From NCBI RefSeq assembly GCF_000317515.1, contig NC_019738.1:1525501-1589500 (forward strand): DNA of 64,000 bases, given 5' to 3'. How positions within the stretch are numbered: position 1 is the first letter of the stretch; each line of letters begins with the position of its first letter. Origin of the DNA: Allocoleopsis franciscana PCC 7113. Lineage in GTDB: Bacteria > Cyanobacteriota > Cyanobacteriia > Cyanobacteriales > Coleofasciculaceae. Made by a program: the position numbers and the translations under genes. Positions 17,360 through 26,754 of the stretch are shown here, piece after piece. A model generated the notes under the pieces. The model was not told the DNA's origin. It did not search any database and worked only from the letters and a program-made list of their open reading frames with translations.

Positions 17360-19444
17360 TTAAGCAGGTGAAGTTAATAAACACTCATAAATAAACTCAA
17401 TACTCCGACATTGGGTTAATACATCAGAATCCAAACTCTTCAGACGCTTTAATTCAGCATCCTGATTAAATTCTTGAGAACCCTGTTGCTTGAGTAAATT
17501 ATCTAGCTCTGCTTTCCGAGCTTTAATATCATTGTTTACCCGCTTGGTCACTTCACGTTCATAGGCATCAAAACAGTCTTTGACGGCTTGATTAATCGGT
17601 GTCCATTGCTCCTGGGCAATTTGAGGTAGATATTTCACAAACTCTTTCTTGGTGGCTTTAATCAATTCTTGACGAGCTTGATCAGCTTGCACGGCACCAA
17701 TTCCCAACCCTAGCAGGGCAATGCCAAGTGGTCCTGTAATACCAATCAATGGAATCGAAAAAACCGTTAAAAAACCCCAGATCCCAATCACACCCAGAGC
17801 ATTGACGAGGATACTTTTCCAATCAAAACCCGCTCCTGCCAGTGCTATGCCAGCAACGTTACCTGTTGTTAACATTAAAAACCCCATCGCCCAACTTGCC
17901 CAAGCTGGAGAATTCTCTTCTTCACTCCCTGTCGGGGTATATATCTTTTGCCCAATTAATTTTTCACTCATCTTCTCAGTCACCTGACTATAGGAAGCCC
18001 CATAGTTGGCTGCACTTTTGGCGAGTTGGGAAAAGGCGTCGTTCATCTCTTGCTCGATCGTCAGTTCCCAAGCCGAAATTTTGTTATTAATGTATTGCTC
18101 AAATGCCTGTTTGAAGGATACACTAAACTCTTCTCGTTTCCCTTTTTGCAGAGCATCCACAAAGGTAAGCGTTGGCTGATATTGAACAAAATCAGTTTCA
18201 AACGTGTTCCCTAAGTTCAAAACATAGTTACGAAATGAATCGGCGATCGCTGTTGCTTTCCGATCACGCATTTCTCGAATTTCGTCCTGAAATTGCTCGC
18301 GGATATCGGCAAGTTGGTTAAATTCAGGTTCAAGCGAGCTAATTTTGGCTTGTAACTCCTTGACATCTTGACTGAGCAAAGGCAGACGACGTTCAACAGC
18401 TTCATGAACACGAGTGTGAGTTTGTCGTGCTAGAGTTCTCGCTTGTCTCAATTCAGCAATCGCTCGCTCCTTGGTTAAAAAAGTGTTGAGAGCCGCCATA
18501 AACTTGGGAAAGCCCGTTTTTTCTAGCGGATCGATAGGGTTTTTTAACCTTAGACGCAGCGCATTCAAGGAGGAGAGTTCAAAGACTCGCTCCTCGTAAA
18601 CATTTCTGCTCTCAACTTGACAATAGTCTGATAGATTAGTTTGAAAAACTTGACGGACTTTATTCTCTGCTTCTTGGACGGCTTCTAGATTATCGGGATC
18701 GAGCATTTCTTTGCGAATTTCATCCCAAGCATTGATTAAAAAGAAAACCGTTAATCCTCGATTTTTAATGTAATTATCTAGATAGCGACGCTCTCCCAGT
18801 GTTAAGGATTGAGACGCTCTGAGAATGAACAGAATAGCGTGGCAGTTATGGATATAACCCAGAGAGAGTTCATTGCGTGCTTCGGTATCATTTAATCCCG
18901 GACTATCCACAATTTCAATACCCTTTTCCAGTAAGGGTAAGGGATATTCAACGACAGCATAGTCAACCTCAGGAAAGGCTTGTTTTTTCTCTTGTTCTAA
19001 TCGCTTAGCTTCATCCGGGTCGATCGTATATTGCTGCTTAAATTCGTGAAATCCCAGTTGTTCGGGACTTTTGCCGTTTTTAAAGTAAATCGTTACTTTT
19101 TTCAGGGGGCCATAACGTAAAACCGTCAGCACTGCTGTACAAGGATTTACATCACTCGGTAACAAGTTTTCACCAATTAAGGCATTGACAAACGTACTTT
19201 TTCCTCGTTTCATATCGCCTAAAACGAGTAATCGAAATACACCTTGGCGTAAATTTTTACTGGCAATATTGAGGTCTTCTATTTCTTCCTCTAAACCCAA
19301 TTCACCAGAGATACTTTTCCCTTCAGATTCGGCTTGCTCTAGAGTGGCAACCATCTGATTTAGGCAATTAGCCACTTCTGAGCGAACTTTGGCAACTCGC
19401 CCCAAATCATTGATCAAACTGTCCGTTTCAACTATATAGCTCAT
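17360..19444 (-). CDS. Bacterial dynamin-like protein, tandem paralogue
   Basis: This 694-residue protein is alignable with its downstream neighbour over the full length and shares the BDLP layout: P-loop GDMKRGKST, DxxG in VDSPGLNDTE, long helical stalk, hydrophobic paddle near 535-590 (GNVAGIALAGAGFDW and a long Gly/Ile/Leu-rich stretch), and final coiled coil. Divergence is highest in the paddle and the last 40 residues, which could set different lipid or partner preferences. It starts the presumed operon: paralogue, then BDLP, then a small membrane protein. The ATG at 19444 is preceded on its strand by AGGTCACAACC, a weak ribosome site. Confidence 0.95.
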   Translation of the reverse strand: MSYIVETDSLINDLGRVAKVRSEVANCLNQMVATLEQAESEGKSISGELGLEEEIEDLNIASKNLRQGVFRLLVLGDMKRGKSTFVNALIGENLLPSDVNPCTAVLTVLRYGPLKKVTIYFKNGKSPEQLGFHEFKQQYTIDPDEAKRLEQEKKQAFPEVDYAVVEYPLPLLEKGIEIVDSPGLNDTEARNELSLGYIHNCHAILFILRASQSLTLGERRYLDNYIKNRGLTVFFLINAWDEIRKEMLDPDNLEAVQEAENKVRQVFQTNLSDYCQVESRNVYEERVFELSSLNALRLRLKNPIDPLEKTGFPKFMAALNTFLTKERAIAELRQARTLARQTHTRVHEAVERRLPLLSQDVKELQAKISSLEPEFNQLADIREQFQDEIREMRDRKATAIADSFRNYVLNLGNTFETDFVQYQPTLTFVDALQKGKREEFSVSFKQAFEQYINNKISAWELTIEQEMNDAFSQLAKSAANYGASYSQVTEKMSEKLIGQKIYTPTGSEEENSPAWASWAMGFLMLTTGNVAGIALAGAGFDWKSILVNALGVIGIWGFLTVFSIPLIGITGPLGIALLGLGIGAVQADQARQELIKATKKEFVKYLPQIAQEQWTPINQAVKDCFDAYEREVTKRVNNDIKARKAELDNLLKQQGSQEFNQDAELKRLKSLDSDVLTQCRSIEFIYECLLTSPA

Positions 19445-20084
19445 GGTTGTGACCTGATAACCTCCGATTGTTGGACAAGGTAGAGCCAGGAATTGGGATG
19501 AGTCTGCCGTTGAGAAGCTTCTGTGAATACAAGAGCGGGAATTATTAGAGTCCCAACTCCCAGAGATCGCGTAGTGTCTTGGTAGGATAATCTTTGGCAG
19601 GAATCGCTATCCTACTAAATTTCCCATAACCTTAACCTTGAAGCCTCTCTCCTGCCTAGCTCTAAGTTATGAAAATTTAATTTAATTGAGCCTGAATTGA
19701 TATATGAGGTAAGCGTCTATAGAGATAGAACGCTCACATCCGTCTGTTTGTCGGCGGTACTTATTGTGTTATCAGTCTTTTATCGGGACTTTACGCCAAA
19801 AATTGATTAATTTTTGACAAAATGAGATTCTATCAGGGGCTAAGGGAGAATTTTAATCATTAGGATACCAGTCGCCCAAAAATTAAGCAGGGTGCTTTCG
19901 GAAGCACCCTGCTCGTAGAGTTACTAGAGAAGTTAATTTTTTTAATAATTTAAGAATCTTTTTGCCTAACCCTAGATAGCCATACCTAGGGTGCCAATCA
20001 GGTCTGGGGAATGCCTAACACACCCTAAACGTCTACATAATAGGTTATTTCGTCTTTTGCTCGCCAAGACCACCTCCTGTGAGG
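19445..20084. other. Divergent-free intergenic region upstream of the BDLP operon
   Basis: The 640-base gap separates the BDLP operon from the FHA gene, both on the minus strand. It contains a strong minus-strand terminator at 19874-19913 for the FHA gene, and the promoter of the BDLP operon should lie in 19450-19800. No gene is seen. Confidence 0.5.
19874..19913 (-). terminator. Strong rho-independent terminator, minus strand
   Basis: A perfect 12-base stem AGCAGGGTGCTT/AAGCACCCTGCT with a four-base loop occupies 19886-19913. On the minus strand it is followed by TTAATTTTT. It lies about 170 bases after the FHA gene at 20085 and should end that transcript before the BDLP operon. Confidence 0.85.
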
Positions 20085-20510
20085 TTAGTTCCCCTCCTCT
20101 GAATGCGTGCTTTTGGAGTTGACGAACGTTTCTTTGGAGATATCTATCCCTTTGATCTTGGACGATGAGCGCTGCCCTAAAGCCGCTTTGAGCTTTGACT
20201 TAGAACTTTCGCCTTCAAGATGAATCTGAATTTTCGGTCCTGAGCTAGCTAGACGAATGATCATCCCATCTACGACTGGCATTTGGGTAATGCGCTTGCC
20301 ATCGATATAGGTTCCATTCGCACCTAAACTGACAATTTCCCAACTTAAACCATTGCGCCGTATCTCTACGTGATGCCGAGAAACCACAGCACTGTACAAA
20401 ATGACTTCATTATCTGTCGAGCGCCCAATCCGAATTACAGATTCGGGTTCAAAGGTCCAACTTTGAACAGGCACGGACTGGAGAGGATGCAGCAGGGTCA
20501 GAGTAATCAC
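20085..20510 (-). CDS. FHA domain protein
   Basis: A cytosolic phosphothreonine-binding protein of about 141 residues, almost all FHA domain. Signature residues are present: IGRSTDNEV (Gly-Arg-Ser of the first loop), VVSRHHVEI (Ser-Arg-His), and NGTYIDG (Asn-Gly-Thr). The C-terminal 40 residues are a Ser/Lys-rich tail. The GTG at 20510 was preferred because MITLTLLHPLQ is a natural beginning; a TTG six codons upstream is possible. The region upstream is an IS200/IS605-like end, so the promoter may have been altered. FHA readers partner Ser/Thr kinases; one is encoded at 48262, but no link is shown. Confidence 0.85.
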   Translation of the reverse strand: MITLTLLHPLQSVPVQSWTFEPESVIRIGRSTDNEVILYSAVVSRHHVEIRRNGLSWEIVSLGANGTYIDGKRITQMPVVDGMIIRLASSGPKIQIHLEGESSKSKLKAALGQRSSSKIKGIDISKETFVNSKSTHSEEGN

Positions 20511-20528
20511 CGATATTACATCTTTCAA

Positions 20529-21048
20529 AGACTTTCGCCTTGCGGCCTCTTGACTCTTTAGACTCCCCCCGCCTTGCTAGGAGCGGGAGTTTCCTTGGAG
20601 AATCAACTGACGCCTTTGCTTAAGTAAGTTCCAGGGAATCCAAACTCATAAAGTTATGAATTCACTCCACTTATTTTCGCTAACGACTATTGAGCGTTCA
20701 ACACTTCGGTCTTTCGACTGCTTTAGCAAAGAAAACGAGAGGCAAAGTGTTAACGTCATAGTCTTCATAATTGAATTATCTAATAAGTCAAGGGAGGCTG
20801 CTAGCTCAATATAAATTATTACTACCCATCGCTAGTTACCTCTTTGGCCTGTACAGTTAGCCTGCACATTATGGAAGTCGCCCATCCGACTCCTAAAAAT
20901 TGGCAACTCGCGGGAGTGCCATCTTGACTAAACTATCACTCTAAGGCTACCACTTAAAAATCCGGTCTGCAATTTGCTTTGACCCCTCACCCCTTATTCT
21001 TAGGTGAGCTGGTTTAGAGCAATTCACAGACCCTGAGAGAGCTAACCA
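20529..21048. other. Intergenic region with IS200/IS605-like end
   Basis: Bases 20562-20590 form a bulged hairpin (ACTCCCgc...gcGGGGGGAGT on the minus strand) preceded on that strand by GGATTCCCTGG and TTTGCT..AGC segments. This layout resembles the right ends of TnpB-bearing IS200/IS605-type elements in cyanobacteria. No transposase frame is seen. The rest, to 21048, carries no recognised gene. Confidence 0.4.
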
Positions 21049-21894
21049 TCAAGTGCTTTGGAACAAAAATGTCACTTGGTCACCTTTCCCCAAACTAATG
21101 CGATCGCCTGAGCGCAATCGATGTCGATTTCCCGGAAGAAGGGGAGTATGGTTGATATAAGTGCCGTTAGAGCTTCCCACATCCTCAATGTAGTAAATGT
21201 CGCCCTCGACCCGGATATCGGCATGAACCCGAGAAACAATCTCAGAGTTAGGAAGACCAGAAACGTCAATATCCGGTGGAATCTGGTCATTGGGCTTACC
21301 CACATGAACCACGGAGAGATTAGGCGGCAACTCAAACTTCACATTCGTTTGGACGTGCAGCAAATTTGCCGATTGGATCTGTAATTGAGTTCTGGCAGCG
21401 CCAGGAGTAGAAATCGGGGGTGGGGTTGTGCTACTGGGTGTTTTGGCTGACGTTTCCGATTGACCCACAACAGGAAACGGGGGTAGAGTTCCTGGATCAG
21501 GAGAACTCTCGTTTTCGACCTCCGCGCTACTTGGTTGACTGACAACGGTAGCAGGAAGTGGGGTGACTGGATTAGAAATAGGTGGATTCGTATAACTCGG
21601 TTCCACCTCAGGCTGTTGAGAACTGATAGACACAGGTTCTGGTGCAACAAGGGGTTCCGGGGGCACCAAGTTCGGTATATCAGGAATTGAGTTAGGAGCA
21701 GATGTCATGGCTGCCTCTATCGGGTCACCTGCATTCAGCAGATTAAACCCACACTGACCGCAGAAGCTAGCATCTGTCTGAACAGTAGAACCACAGTTCG
21801 GACAAGTCGTAGTTGCGGGTAACGGGGTATAGCAAGCTTCACATTGGGTTGCTCCATCTGGATTTTGGTGATTGCAGTTAGGGCAGACAATCAT
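21049..21894 (-). CDS. Zinc-ribbon and FHA domain protein
   Basis: A 281-residue cytosolic protein with three parts. Residues about 1-55 hold two zinc ribbons, CPNCN...CEAC and CPNCG...CGQCG. Residues about 60-190 are a Pro/Ser/Thr-rich linker. The C-terminal FHA domain has IVSRVHADIRV and SSNGTYIN. It is likely a phosphothreonine reader, perhaps phosphorylated in the linker. The ATG at 21894 was chosen because AAGGAGGT stands seven bases before it. The longer frame to 21936 would begin inside the IS-like end and adds 14 unlikely residues. It sits downstream of pgl with a decayed transposon between them. Confidence 0.88.
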   Translation of the reverse strand: MIVCPNCNHQNPDGATQCEACYTPLPATTTCPNCGSTVQTDASFCGQCGFNLLNAGDPIEAAMTSAPNSIPDIPNLVPPEPLVAPEPVSISSQQPEVEPSYTNPPISNPVTPLPATVVSQPSSAEVENESSPDPGTLPPFPVVGQSETSAKTPSSTTPPPISTPGAARTQLQIQSANLLHVQTNVKFELPPNLSVVHVGKPNDQIPPDIDVSGLPNSEIVSRVHADIRVEGDIYYIEDVGSSNGTYINHTPLLPGNRHRLRSGDRISLGKGDQVTFLFQST

Positions 21895-21935
21895 AGAACC
21901 TCCTTGCCGCCAGTATTGATCCTCCCTATTTGACA

Positions 21936-22109
21936 TGCTCCCGCCGCTAAACGCTTTTAGCGAGGGATTCCCAACCTCAGTTTCCCTTAGTCGGTTCTCA
22001 GTTCATCCAGTCCAGATTCATTGACACTACTCTCGCAGTCGCCAGCCAGAGGTGGAGTTCTGAGCGTTCGAGCTTTTGGCTCCAGTTCCCTAATGCCTTT
22101 AGGTACTGT
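21936..22109 (-). mobile_element. IS200/IS605-type right end with TnpB C-terminal relic
   Basis: On the minus strand, a 39-codon frame at 22106-21987 (ends ...SGLDELRTD stop) has the look of cyanobacterial TnpB tails, and an upstream in-frame stop shows it is only a relic. It is followed by GGGAATCCCT and a perfect hairpin CGCTAAA/TTTAGCG (21945-21962), then GCGGGAGCATGTCAA. That succession of tail, GAATCCC, hairpin and GGGAG-TGTCAA is typical of the 3' end of TnpB guide (omega) RNAs. The remaining upstream part to 22476 shows no open frame. The assignment is from pattern memory. Confidence 0.5.
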
Positions 22110-22476
22110 TTATCTTAGCGAAGCGACGCTAACGCGCCACTAATGCTTTTTTTGATGTTGGTACTCCGTTGGTTCCCCTAGCGAGGATAACGCTGGTTCT
22201 CGACACATATAGGTCTCTATGCAAGTCTTCTCGGATGCGAGAGACGCTACATTTTGTATGATGTCGCCCTACGCTTTAGGAGACGGGGTATTGCAACCTG
22301 TCTGATAATAGCAAATCCCTGAGTACCCTTCATTGAGCTAATGTCCCACTAAACTAGGTCTAACCACTTTAGAGAGCGAACATCATCCAACCTAACGGGT
22401 CTGTCAAGAGCCTGGTGACGGAATCCGGAAGCACAATAGGCAGTAATAGTTTATAAACTATTAACTGAAAAAAATC
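22110..22476. other. Intergenic region, probable decayed transposon body
   Basis: No open gene is seen. The sequence between the TnpB-like relic and pgl has several short repeats such as GCGTCTCTCGCATCCGAGAAGAC (minus strand). It is likely degraded insertion-sequence DNA. Confidence 0.35.
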
Positions 22477-23199
22477 CTATTTTTTCAATTTTTGACCTGC
22501 TGCCTCATCTAAAAGCCACCACAGTTCTCCTTGGGGTTTGATCAGCCGCGCTGGGTAGGTCATGGCATCGGCCTCATCGGCAAATATCTGAGCTAGAGCA
22601 GGTTGTTTACTGGCACCTGCCACTAAAAAAATCACGCAATGAGCATGGTTGATCAGGGGTGCGGTAAAGGTGATGCGAGGCTGACCATCTTTGTTCCCGA
22701 CCGTAACGAGACGGTCTGTCATTTGCAGCGCATCGGTATGAGGAAACAGGGAAGCCGTATGGGCGTCGTCGCCGATGCCTAACAAAATGATATCCAAATG
22801 GGGAAACTCCCCTACAGCTACCTTGAAGAACTCACGCAGATAGTCATCGTGCTTCTGAGCGTCAGCGGCTGGACTCTCGCCATCTGTGGACATGGGATGA
22901 ATGTTAGCCGCAGGGATATCGACTTTGTCTAACCAGGCATGACGTGCCATTCGTTGATTGCTATCGGGGTGGTCAGCAGGTACATAGCGTTCATCACCCC
23001 AGAAGACATGGATTTTATCCCAGGGGAGGTCAAGGCTAGCGATCGCTTCATATAAAGGCTTCGGTGTGCCACCCCCAGCAAGGGCGATCGTACACTGACC
23101 CCGTTCGGAGATGGCAGCTTGCATTTGGGAGAGGACAACTTCGAGCGATCGCGCAATGAGTGCCTCTTTGTCGGGTAAAACTTCAACCGTCTTGTTCAT
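22477..23199 (-). CDS. pgl: 6-phosphogluconolactonase
   Basis: Pgl hydrolyses 6-phosphogluconolactone to 6-phosphogluconate in the oxidative pentose phosphate pathway, the main route of dark NADPH production in cyanobacteria. The 240-residue protein has the family motifs: GGGTPKPLYEAI at about 42-53, FWGDERYVPADHPDSN at about 67-82, and LGIGDDAHTASLFPH at about 140-154. The start ATG at 23199 yields the usual N-terminus. It stands alone, without zwf or opcA beside it. Identification is secure. Confidence 0.95.
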   Translation of the reverse strand: MNKTVEVLPDKEALIARSLEVVLSQMQAAISERGQCTIALAGGGTPKPLYEAIASLDLPWDKIHVFWGDERYVPADHPDSNQRMARHAWLDKVDIPAANIHPMSTDGESPAADAQKHDDYLREFFKVAVGEFPHLDIILLGIGDDAHTASLFPHTDALQMTDRLVTVGNKDGQPRITFTAPLINHAHCVIFLVAGASKQPALAQIFADEADAMTYPARLIKPQGELWWLLDEAAGQKLKK

Positions 23200-23559
23200 A
23201 AACTCCTACGTTTGTGACTTTGTCGTTCTCAATAGGGGTTCTGGCGTTAATTTTGCCTCGCAATACGCTACAGTAGACTACCACTATGAGGCTAATGCGA
23301 AAATGACACTACCACAAAGCCGACGAGAAATCGGTAAATTGAAGGTGTTATTTTGTTCTGGAGAAGTTCACGCGAGGGCTTGGAGTCTCCCCACAAGCTT
23401 CTCCAATTCCATGCGTTAACATGAGCAAGTCCCTATCGTTGAGCCATCCTTGCTGCTTCTGGATCGGATCTTCCTGCGTAGGTGAAAAGGGGTAGGTTTA
23501 GGACAGCTTGCGAGAGTAAATTTGTAAATGGCTTACACAGTTCTTAAGAGACATAACCG
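23200..23559. other. Divergent intergenic region between pgl and the HpsJ-like gene
   Basis: This 360-base gap must hold the promoters of both flanking, divergent genes. A short frame near 23303-23416 (starting MTLPQSRREIG) has no good ribosome site and was not called. No repeat or terminator is evident. Confidence 0.4.
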
Positions 23560-24333
23560 ATGAAAAGTAGTCCTGTCTATTCCCCCTTCACAGCTCTAGC
23601 CCTCAAGGTTGTCGGACTGATTATGATTGTGTCTTCCTTGGTGGATTACATCTTTCTAGCCATTCCTTTGAATGCGGGACAGAGGGCTTGGCAGCTAGCC
23701 TATGTAGGTCAATTGGTGGACCGGGGGATCTTGCCGATGGTCGGGATCGCCTTTTTGCTACTAGGTTATTGGTTGGAAAGCAGCATGGGTGCACCTGCGT
23801 CAGAAGGAAGATCGCTGGTACAAGACTTAAGATTTTGGGCGCTTTTGCTTTCCAGCCTATTGGGACTCATTTTTCTTTTGGTGTTGCCACTGCACATCAA
23901 CAATGTAGTTCAGCAAAGCGATGCTGAACTCAAGCAGCTCAATGATCGAGTCACTCTCGCTCAATCTCAAATTGAAGGCCGAGCACAGCAAATTGGTGCC
24001 CTTGTTAAAGATCCCAAAGGACTGGCACAGCTCAAACAACAGCTTACAGAGTTAAACCAAGCGCTTGAGAGTGGTCGAGTTCCAGCCGAACAGCAGCCTC
24101 AGGCAAAGGCTTACCAACAACTCTTACAGACTATTACGCAAAATCCGACGAAAGCGATTAGTCAAGAAGTTGATGCCGCGAAAGCCAAAATCATTAAAGA
24201 AAAGCAAGATTTAGAAAATCAGACCAAGACTGGAGCGATGAAGTCTGCTTTAAGGACGGGTTTGAGCAGTTTGCTATTGGCGATCGGCTACATCACCATA
24301 GGTTGGTCAGGATTACGAAACGCAGGCAGGTAG
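23560..24333 (+). CDS. HpsJ-like membrane protein with coiled coil
   Basis: The 257-residue protein has three N-terminal membrane segments (residues about 10-32, 48-68 and 88-112), a long charged helical region (about 115-225, with Gln/Leu heptads that suggest a coiled coil), and a final membrane segment (about 232-252). This layout matches the HpsJ family, first named in the hormogonium polysaccharide locus of Nostoc punctiforme; many cyanobacteria hold stand-alone copies. No polysaccharide or exosortase gene lies near it, so its role here is uncertain. A possible terminator follows at 24527. Confidence 0.65.
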   Translation: MKSSPVYSPFTALALKVVGLIMIVSSLVDYIFLAIPLNAGQRAWQLAYVGQLVDRGILPMVGIAFLLLGYWLESSMGAPASEGRSLVQDLRFWALLLSSLLGLIFLLVLPLHINNVVQQSDAELKQLNDRVTLAQSQIEGRAQQIGALVKDPKGLAQLKQQLTELNQALESGRVPAEQQPQAKAYQQLLQTITQNPTKAISQEVDAAKAKIIKEKQDLENQTKTGAMKSALRTGLSSLLLAIGYITIGWSGLRNAGR

Positions 24334-25108
24334 AAACGGCTGCCTCATCGGTGTTCCTACTACGGCAAAATGCTGTAAAACCCAGTGGATGGGAGACAGC
24401 AGATTAAAACTTACTAAGCTCTTAGAGCGATCAATCATTTCCCCTCTTTTCTTGGCTGGAAAGGAGTCCTCAAATCTATCCAAAGATATCAGCCCAAATC
24501 TATAGAAACCCAAATGAGGCAGAAGACCAGAGAATCCGAGAAATAGCTCAGCTCTGGTTTTTAAGGATTTATTGGAGTGGTGGGTATTTTACCCTAATCA
24601 ATCCTATGGAACGTTGGGCAGTCCCTGTTTGGCGTGGAATAGTCTCTTTTCCTGTGGATTGTCTCTGCCTAACGCTAGATGCTCTCTCTGTTAAAATGTT
24701 TTCAGTGATACCACTTATTTGGAAAAATTTTCAGGCTTGCGTTCGGTGTCCAATTTGTGGCGCTTACCCCCTAGATCACGTATTCGGCCTCTGAAATCAG
24801 AACGAAACGTGGAGGGTTCGGAATCTCAACACAAATGTCGATACTTGCAACAATTCTTTACAAGCCTTACAAATAGGAATGGAACCCTCTGCTACGAACA
24901 CTGCTTCACTGGGAGCAGCTAAGCGTGGTTTGGCAGGAACAGACCCTCATAAAAAGCGGGTTTATCTGCTAAGTTCGCGTACTGTGCAGTCCATATAGGG
25001 CTTGCTGTTCGTTTCGTTAAGGTTTCCAATGTTGTGTTCCACTCAAACCAGTGATTGAGGCGGTAACGACAAAAATTAAAGAGCCATTGTCAGGAGAGTC
25101 GGTGATCT
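24334..25108. other. Long intergenic region between HpsJ-like and DUF502 genes
   Basis: No secure gene in 775 bases. A candidate terminator lies at 24527-24562. A 39-codon frame at 24879-24998 (begins MEPSATNTASLG) has AGGA close to its ATG but no recognisable product. Another frame at 24606-24794 ends in a CVRCPICG knuckle, again without support. The stretch may hold a non-coding RNA or a gene relic. Confidence 0.35.
24527..24562 (+). terminator. Possible terminator after the HpsJ-like gene
   Basis: CCAGAG pairs with CTCTGG (24527-24532 with 24552-24557), enclosing a small GAG/CTC hairpin, and is followed directly by TTTTT. The stem is short and lies about 190 bases past the stop. Confidence 0.4.
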
Positions 25109-25837
25109 GTGATCCAACGCTTAAAGCAGGACTTGAAGAATGACCTGATTGCAGGTCTTCTGGTCGTAATTCCTCTGGCTACGACCATCTGGCTGACCAT
25201 CACGATCGCCAGTTGGGTGATTGAGTTTCTCACTCGTATTCCCAAGCAAATCAACCCCTATGATAACCTCCACCCTATATTGGTCAATCTGCTAAATTTG
25301 CTGGTGGGATTGACCGTGCCCCTGCTGTGTATTTTGCTGATTGGCTTAATGGCACGTAATATTGCAGGGCGGTGGTTGCTGGATTTGGGGGAGCGGGTTT
25401 TACAGGCGATTCCCTTAGCCGGGGCGGTCTATAAAACATTGAAACAGTTGTTGGAAACGCTTTTAAAAGATACGAATGGAAAGTTCCGGCGTGTCATTTT
25501 AGTTGAGTATCCCCGACAAGGAATGTGGGCACTGGCTTTTGTGACGGGCGTGATGAGCAGTGAGATTCAATCTCAGATGGCTCGTCCCATGTTGAGTATT
25601 TTTATCCCCACAACCCCTAATCCCACAACTGGATGGTATGCCATTGTTCCAGAAGACGAAGTAATTAATCTTTCCATGTCCATTGAAGATGCCTTCAAGG
25701 TCGTCATTTCCGGTGGAATTGTCAGTCCCTCCCCATCCTCGTTAGCCATTTCTCCTAAAGCAACTTATGCCCAAAAACCACTAGAGCAACCCTTGCCTGA
25801 GTTAAGGCGGCAGGCATTACCCACAGAAGAGATTTAA
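25109..25837 (+). CDS. DUF502 family membrane protein
   Basis: A 242-residue inner-membrane protein of the DUF502 family. Two hydrophobic segments are near the N-terminus (LIAGLLVVIPLATTIWLTI, about 13-31, and the stretch VNLLNLLVGLTVPLLCILLIGLM, about 59-81). The family signature follows in IPLAGAVYKTLKQLLETL and VILVEYPRQGMWALAFVTG. A soluble C-terminal domain carries TPNPTTGWYAIVP. The function of the family is unknown. The GTG at 25109 is preceded by AGGAGAG at a good distance. It is followed, after 139 bases, by nusB, a frequent cyanobacterial neighbour. Confidence 0.88.
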   Translation: MIQRLKQDLKNDLIAGLLVVIPLATTIWLTITIASWVIEFLTRIPKQINPYDNLHPILVNLLNLLVGLTVPLLCILLIGLMARNIAGRWLLDLGERVLQAIPLAGAVYKTLKQLLETLLKDTNGKFRRVILVEYPRQGMWALAFVTGVMSSEIQSQMARPMLSIFIPTTPNPTTGWYAIVPEDEVINLSMSIEDAFKVVISGGIVSPSPSSLAISPKATYAQKPLEQPLPELRRQALPTEEI

Positions 25838-25976
25838 TTTCCATTCAAGAGCCTGTAATGGTCAGAATTAACGCGGTGAACTACGATAGCGACGACGCCA
25901 AAGAAATTACTTCTAAATCCCTATCTCAAATCTGTGTATAAATCTCTATAACCTTACCCTACCCCCGACGCTAACC

Positions 25977-26615
25977 ATGCTTCAACCCCGCCGAATAGCC
26001 CGCGAACTGGCTCTGTTGAGCCTCTCACAAATGCCGAGTACGCCAGATAAACTCGATGCTCAGCAGATGAATAATCTCGTCTTAGCCGCCGTCCGCACCC
26101 TGACCGGAGAAATTCAAGAAGCATTAGAAACCGCAGCGGCTGAACTCCAAAGAGGGAGCGATCGCCTCCTGACGAGTGAAACTCGTGCTAGCGATGTGCT
26201 TAGTGCTAAAGCCATGGTGGCGGATGCCATTGATCTAGCCCAGAAAGCCATCAACCGATTGGGAACAGCGGTTGAAATTCCAGAAGTGGTTCAGCTCACG
26301 AATCAGCATGAAGTCCGCACTTACGCCTTAGAAATCCTCAAAACGATCAATCGTAGACAAACCGAGATTGATCAAAGCTTGACCCAAGCCCTGCAAGATT
26401 GGCAACTGAACCGTCTGGCACATATTGACCGAGACATCTTGCGGATTGCTGTGGCAGAAATGACATTCTTGGGTATCCCCGATCGCGTCGCCATCAACGA
26501 AGCTGTGGAACTGGCTAAGCGCTACAGCGATGATGAAGGACACCGATTTATCAACGGTGTGTTGCGCCGCGTCACTGACCGTCTGAAAATAGAAGCCCGC
26601 CTGCACCTGCAATAG
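25977..26615 (+). CDS. nusB: Transcription antitermination factor NusB
   Basis: NusB binds boxA RNA with NusE (S10) and prevents early termination, chiefly in rRNA operons. The 212-residue protein is longer than the roughly 140 residues of E. coli NusB, because of an N-terminal cyanobacterial insert (about residues 40-115) between the first helix [14 protein letters not shown] and the core. The C-terminal signature is intact: [21 protein letters not shown] in part, [16 protein letters not shown] and FINGVLRRV. The start ATG at 25977 follows an AT-rich leader. ftsY lies 139 bases downstream. Confidence 0.93.
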   Translation: MLQPRRIARELALLSLSQMPSTPDKLDAQQMNNLVLAAVRTLTGEIQEALETAAAELQRGSDRLLTSETRASDVLSAKAMVADAIDLAQKAINRLGTAVEIPEVVQLTNQHEVRTYALEILKTINRRQTEIDQSLTQALQDWQLNRLAHIDRDILRIAVAEMTFLGIPDRVAINEAVELAKRYSDDEGHRFINGVLRRVTDRLKIEARLHLQ

Positions 26616-26754
26616 AAAAGTCTATTTTAGACGTGCAATTTCATCTATCTTGAGAGTCGTTAGACTTGACGGTAGAGAGCGTCAAATAGTTGGATAAGGT
26701 GGAGGGGCAATTCCCCTGGGGTTGCCTGGGTTCGAGCTGTGTGAGAAAAGTCAA

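Noticed and set aside
23303-23416. Short frame MTLPQSRREIG between pgl and the HpsJ-like gene
   Set aside because: No ribosome site, no conserved look, and it lies in a divergent promoter region.
24606-24794. 62-residue frame ending in a CVRCPICG knuckle
   Set aside because: Only a short Cys motif at its end looks like protein; no ribosome site and no family match.
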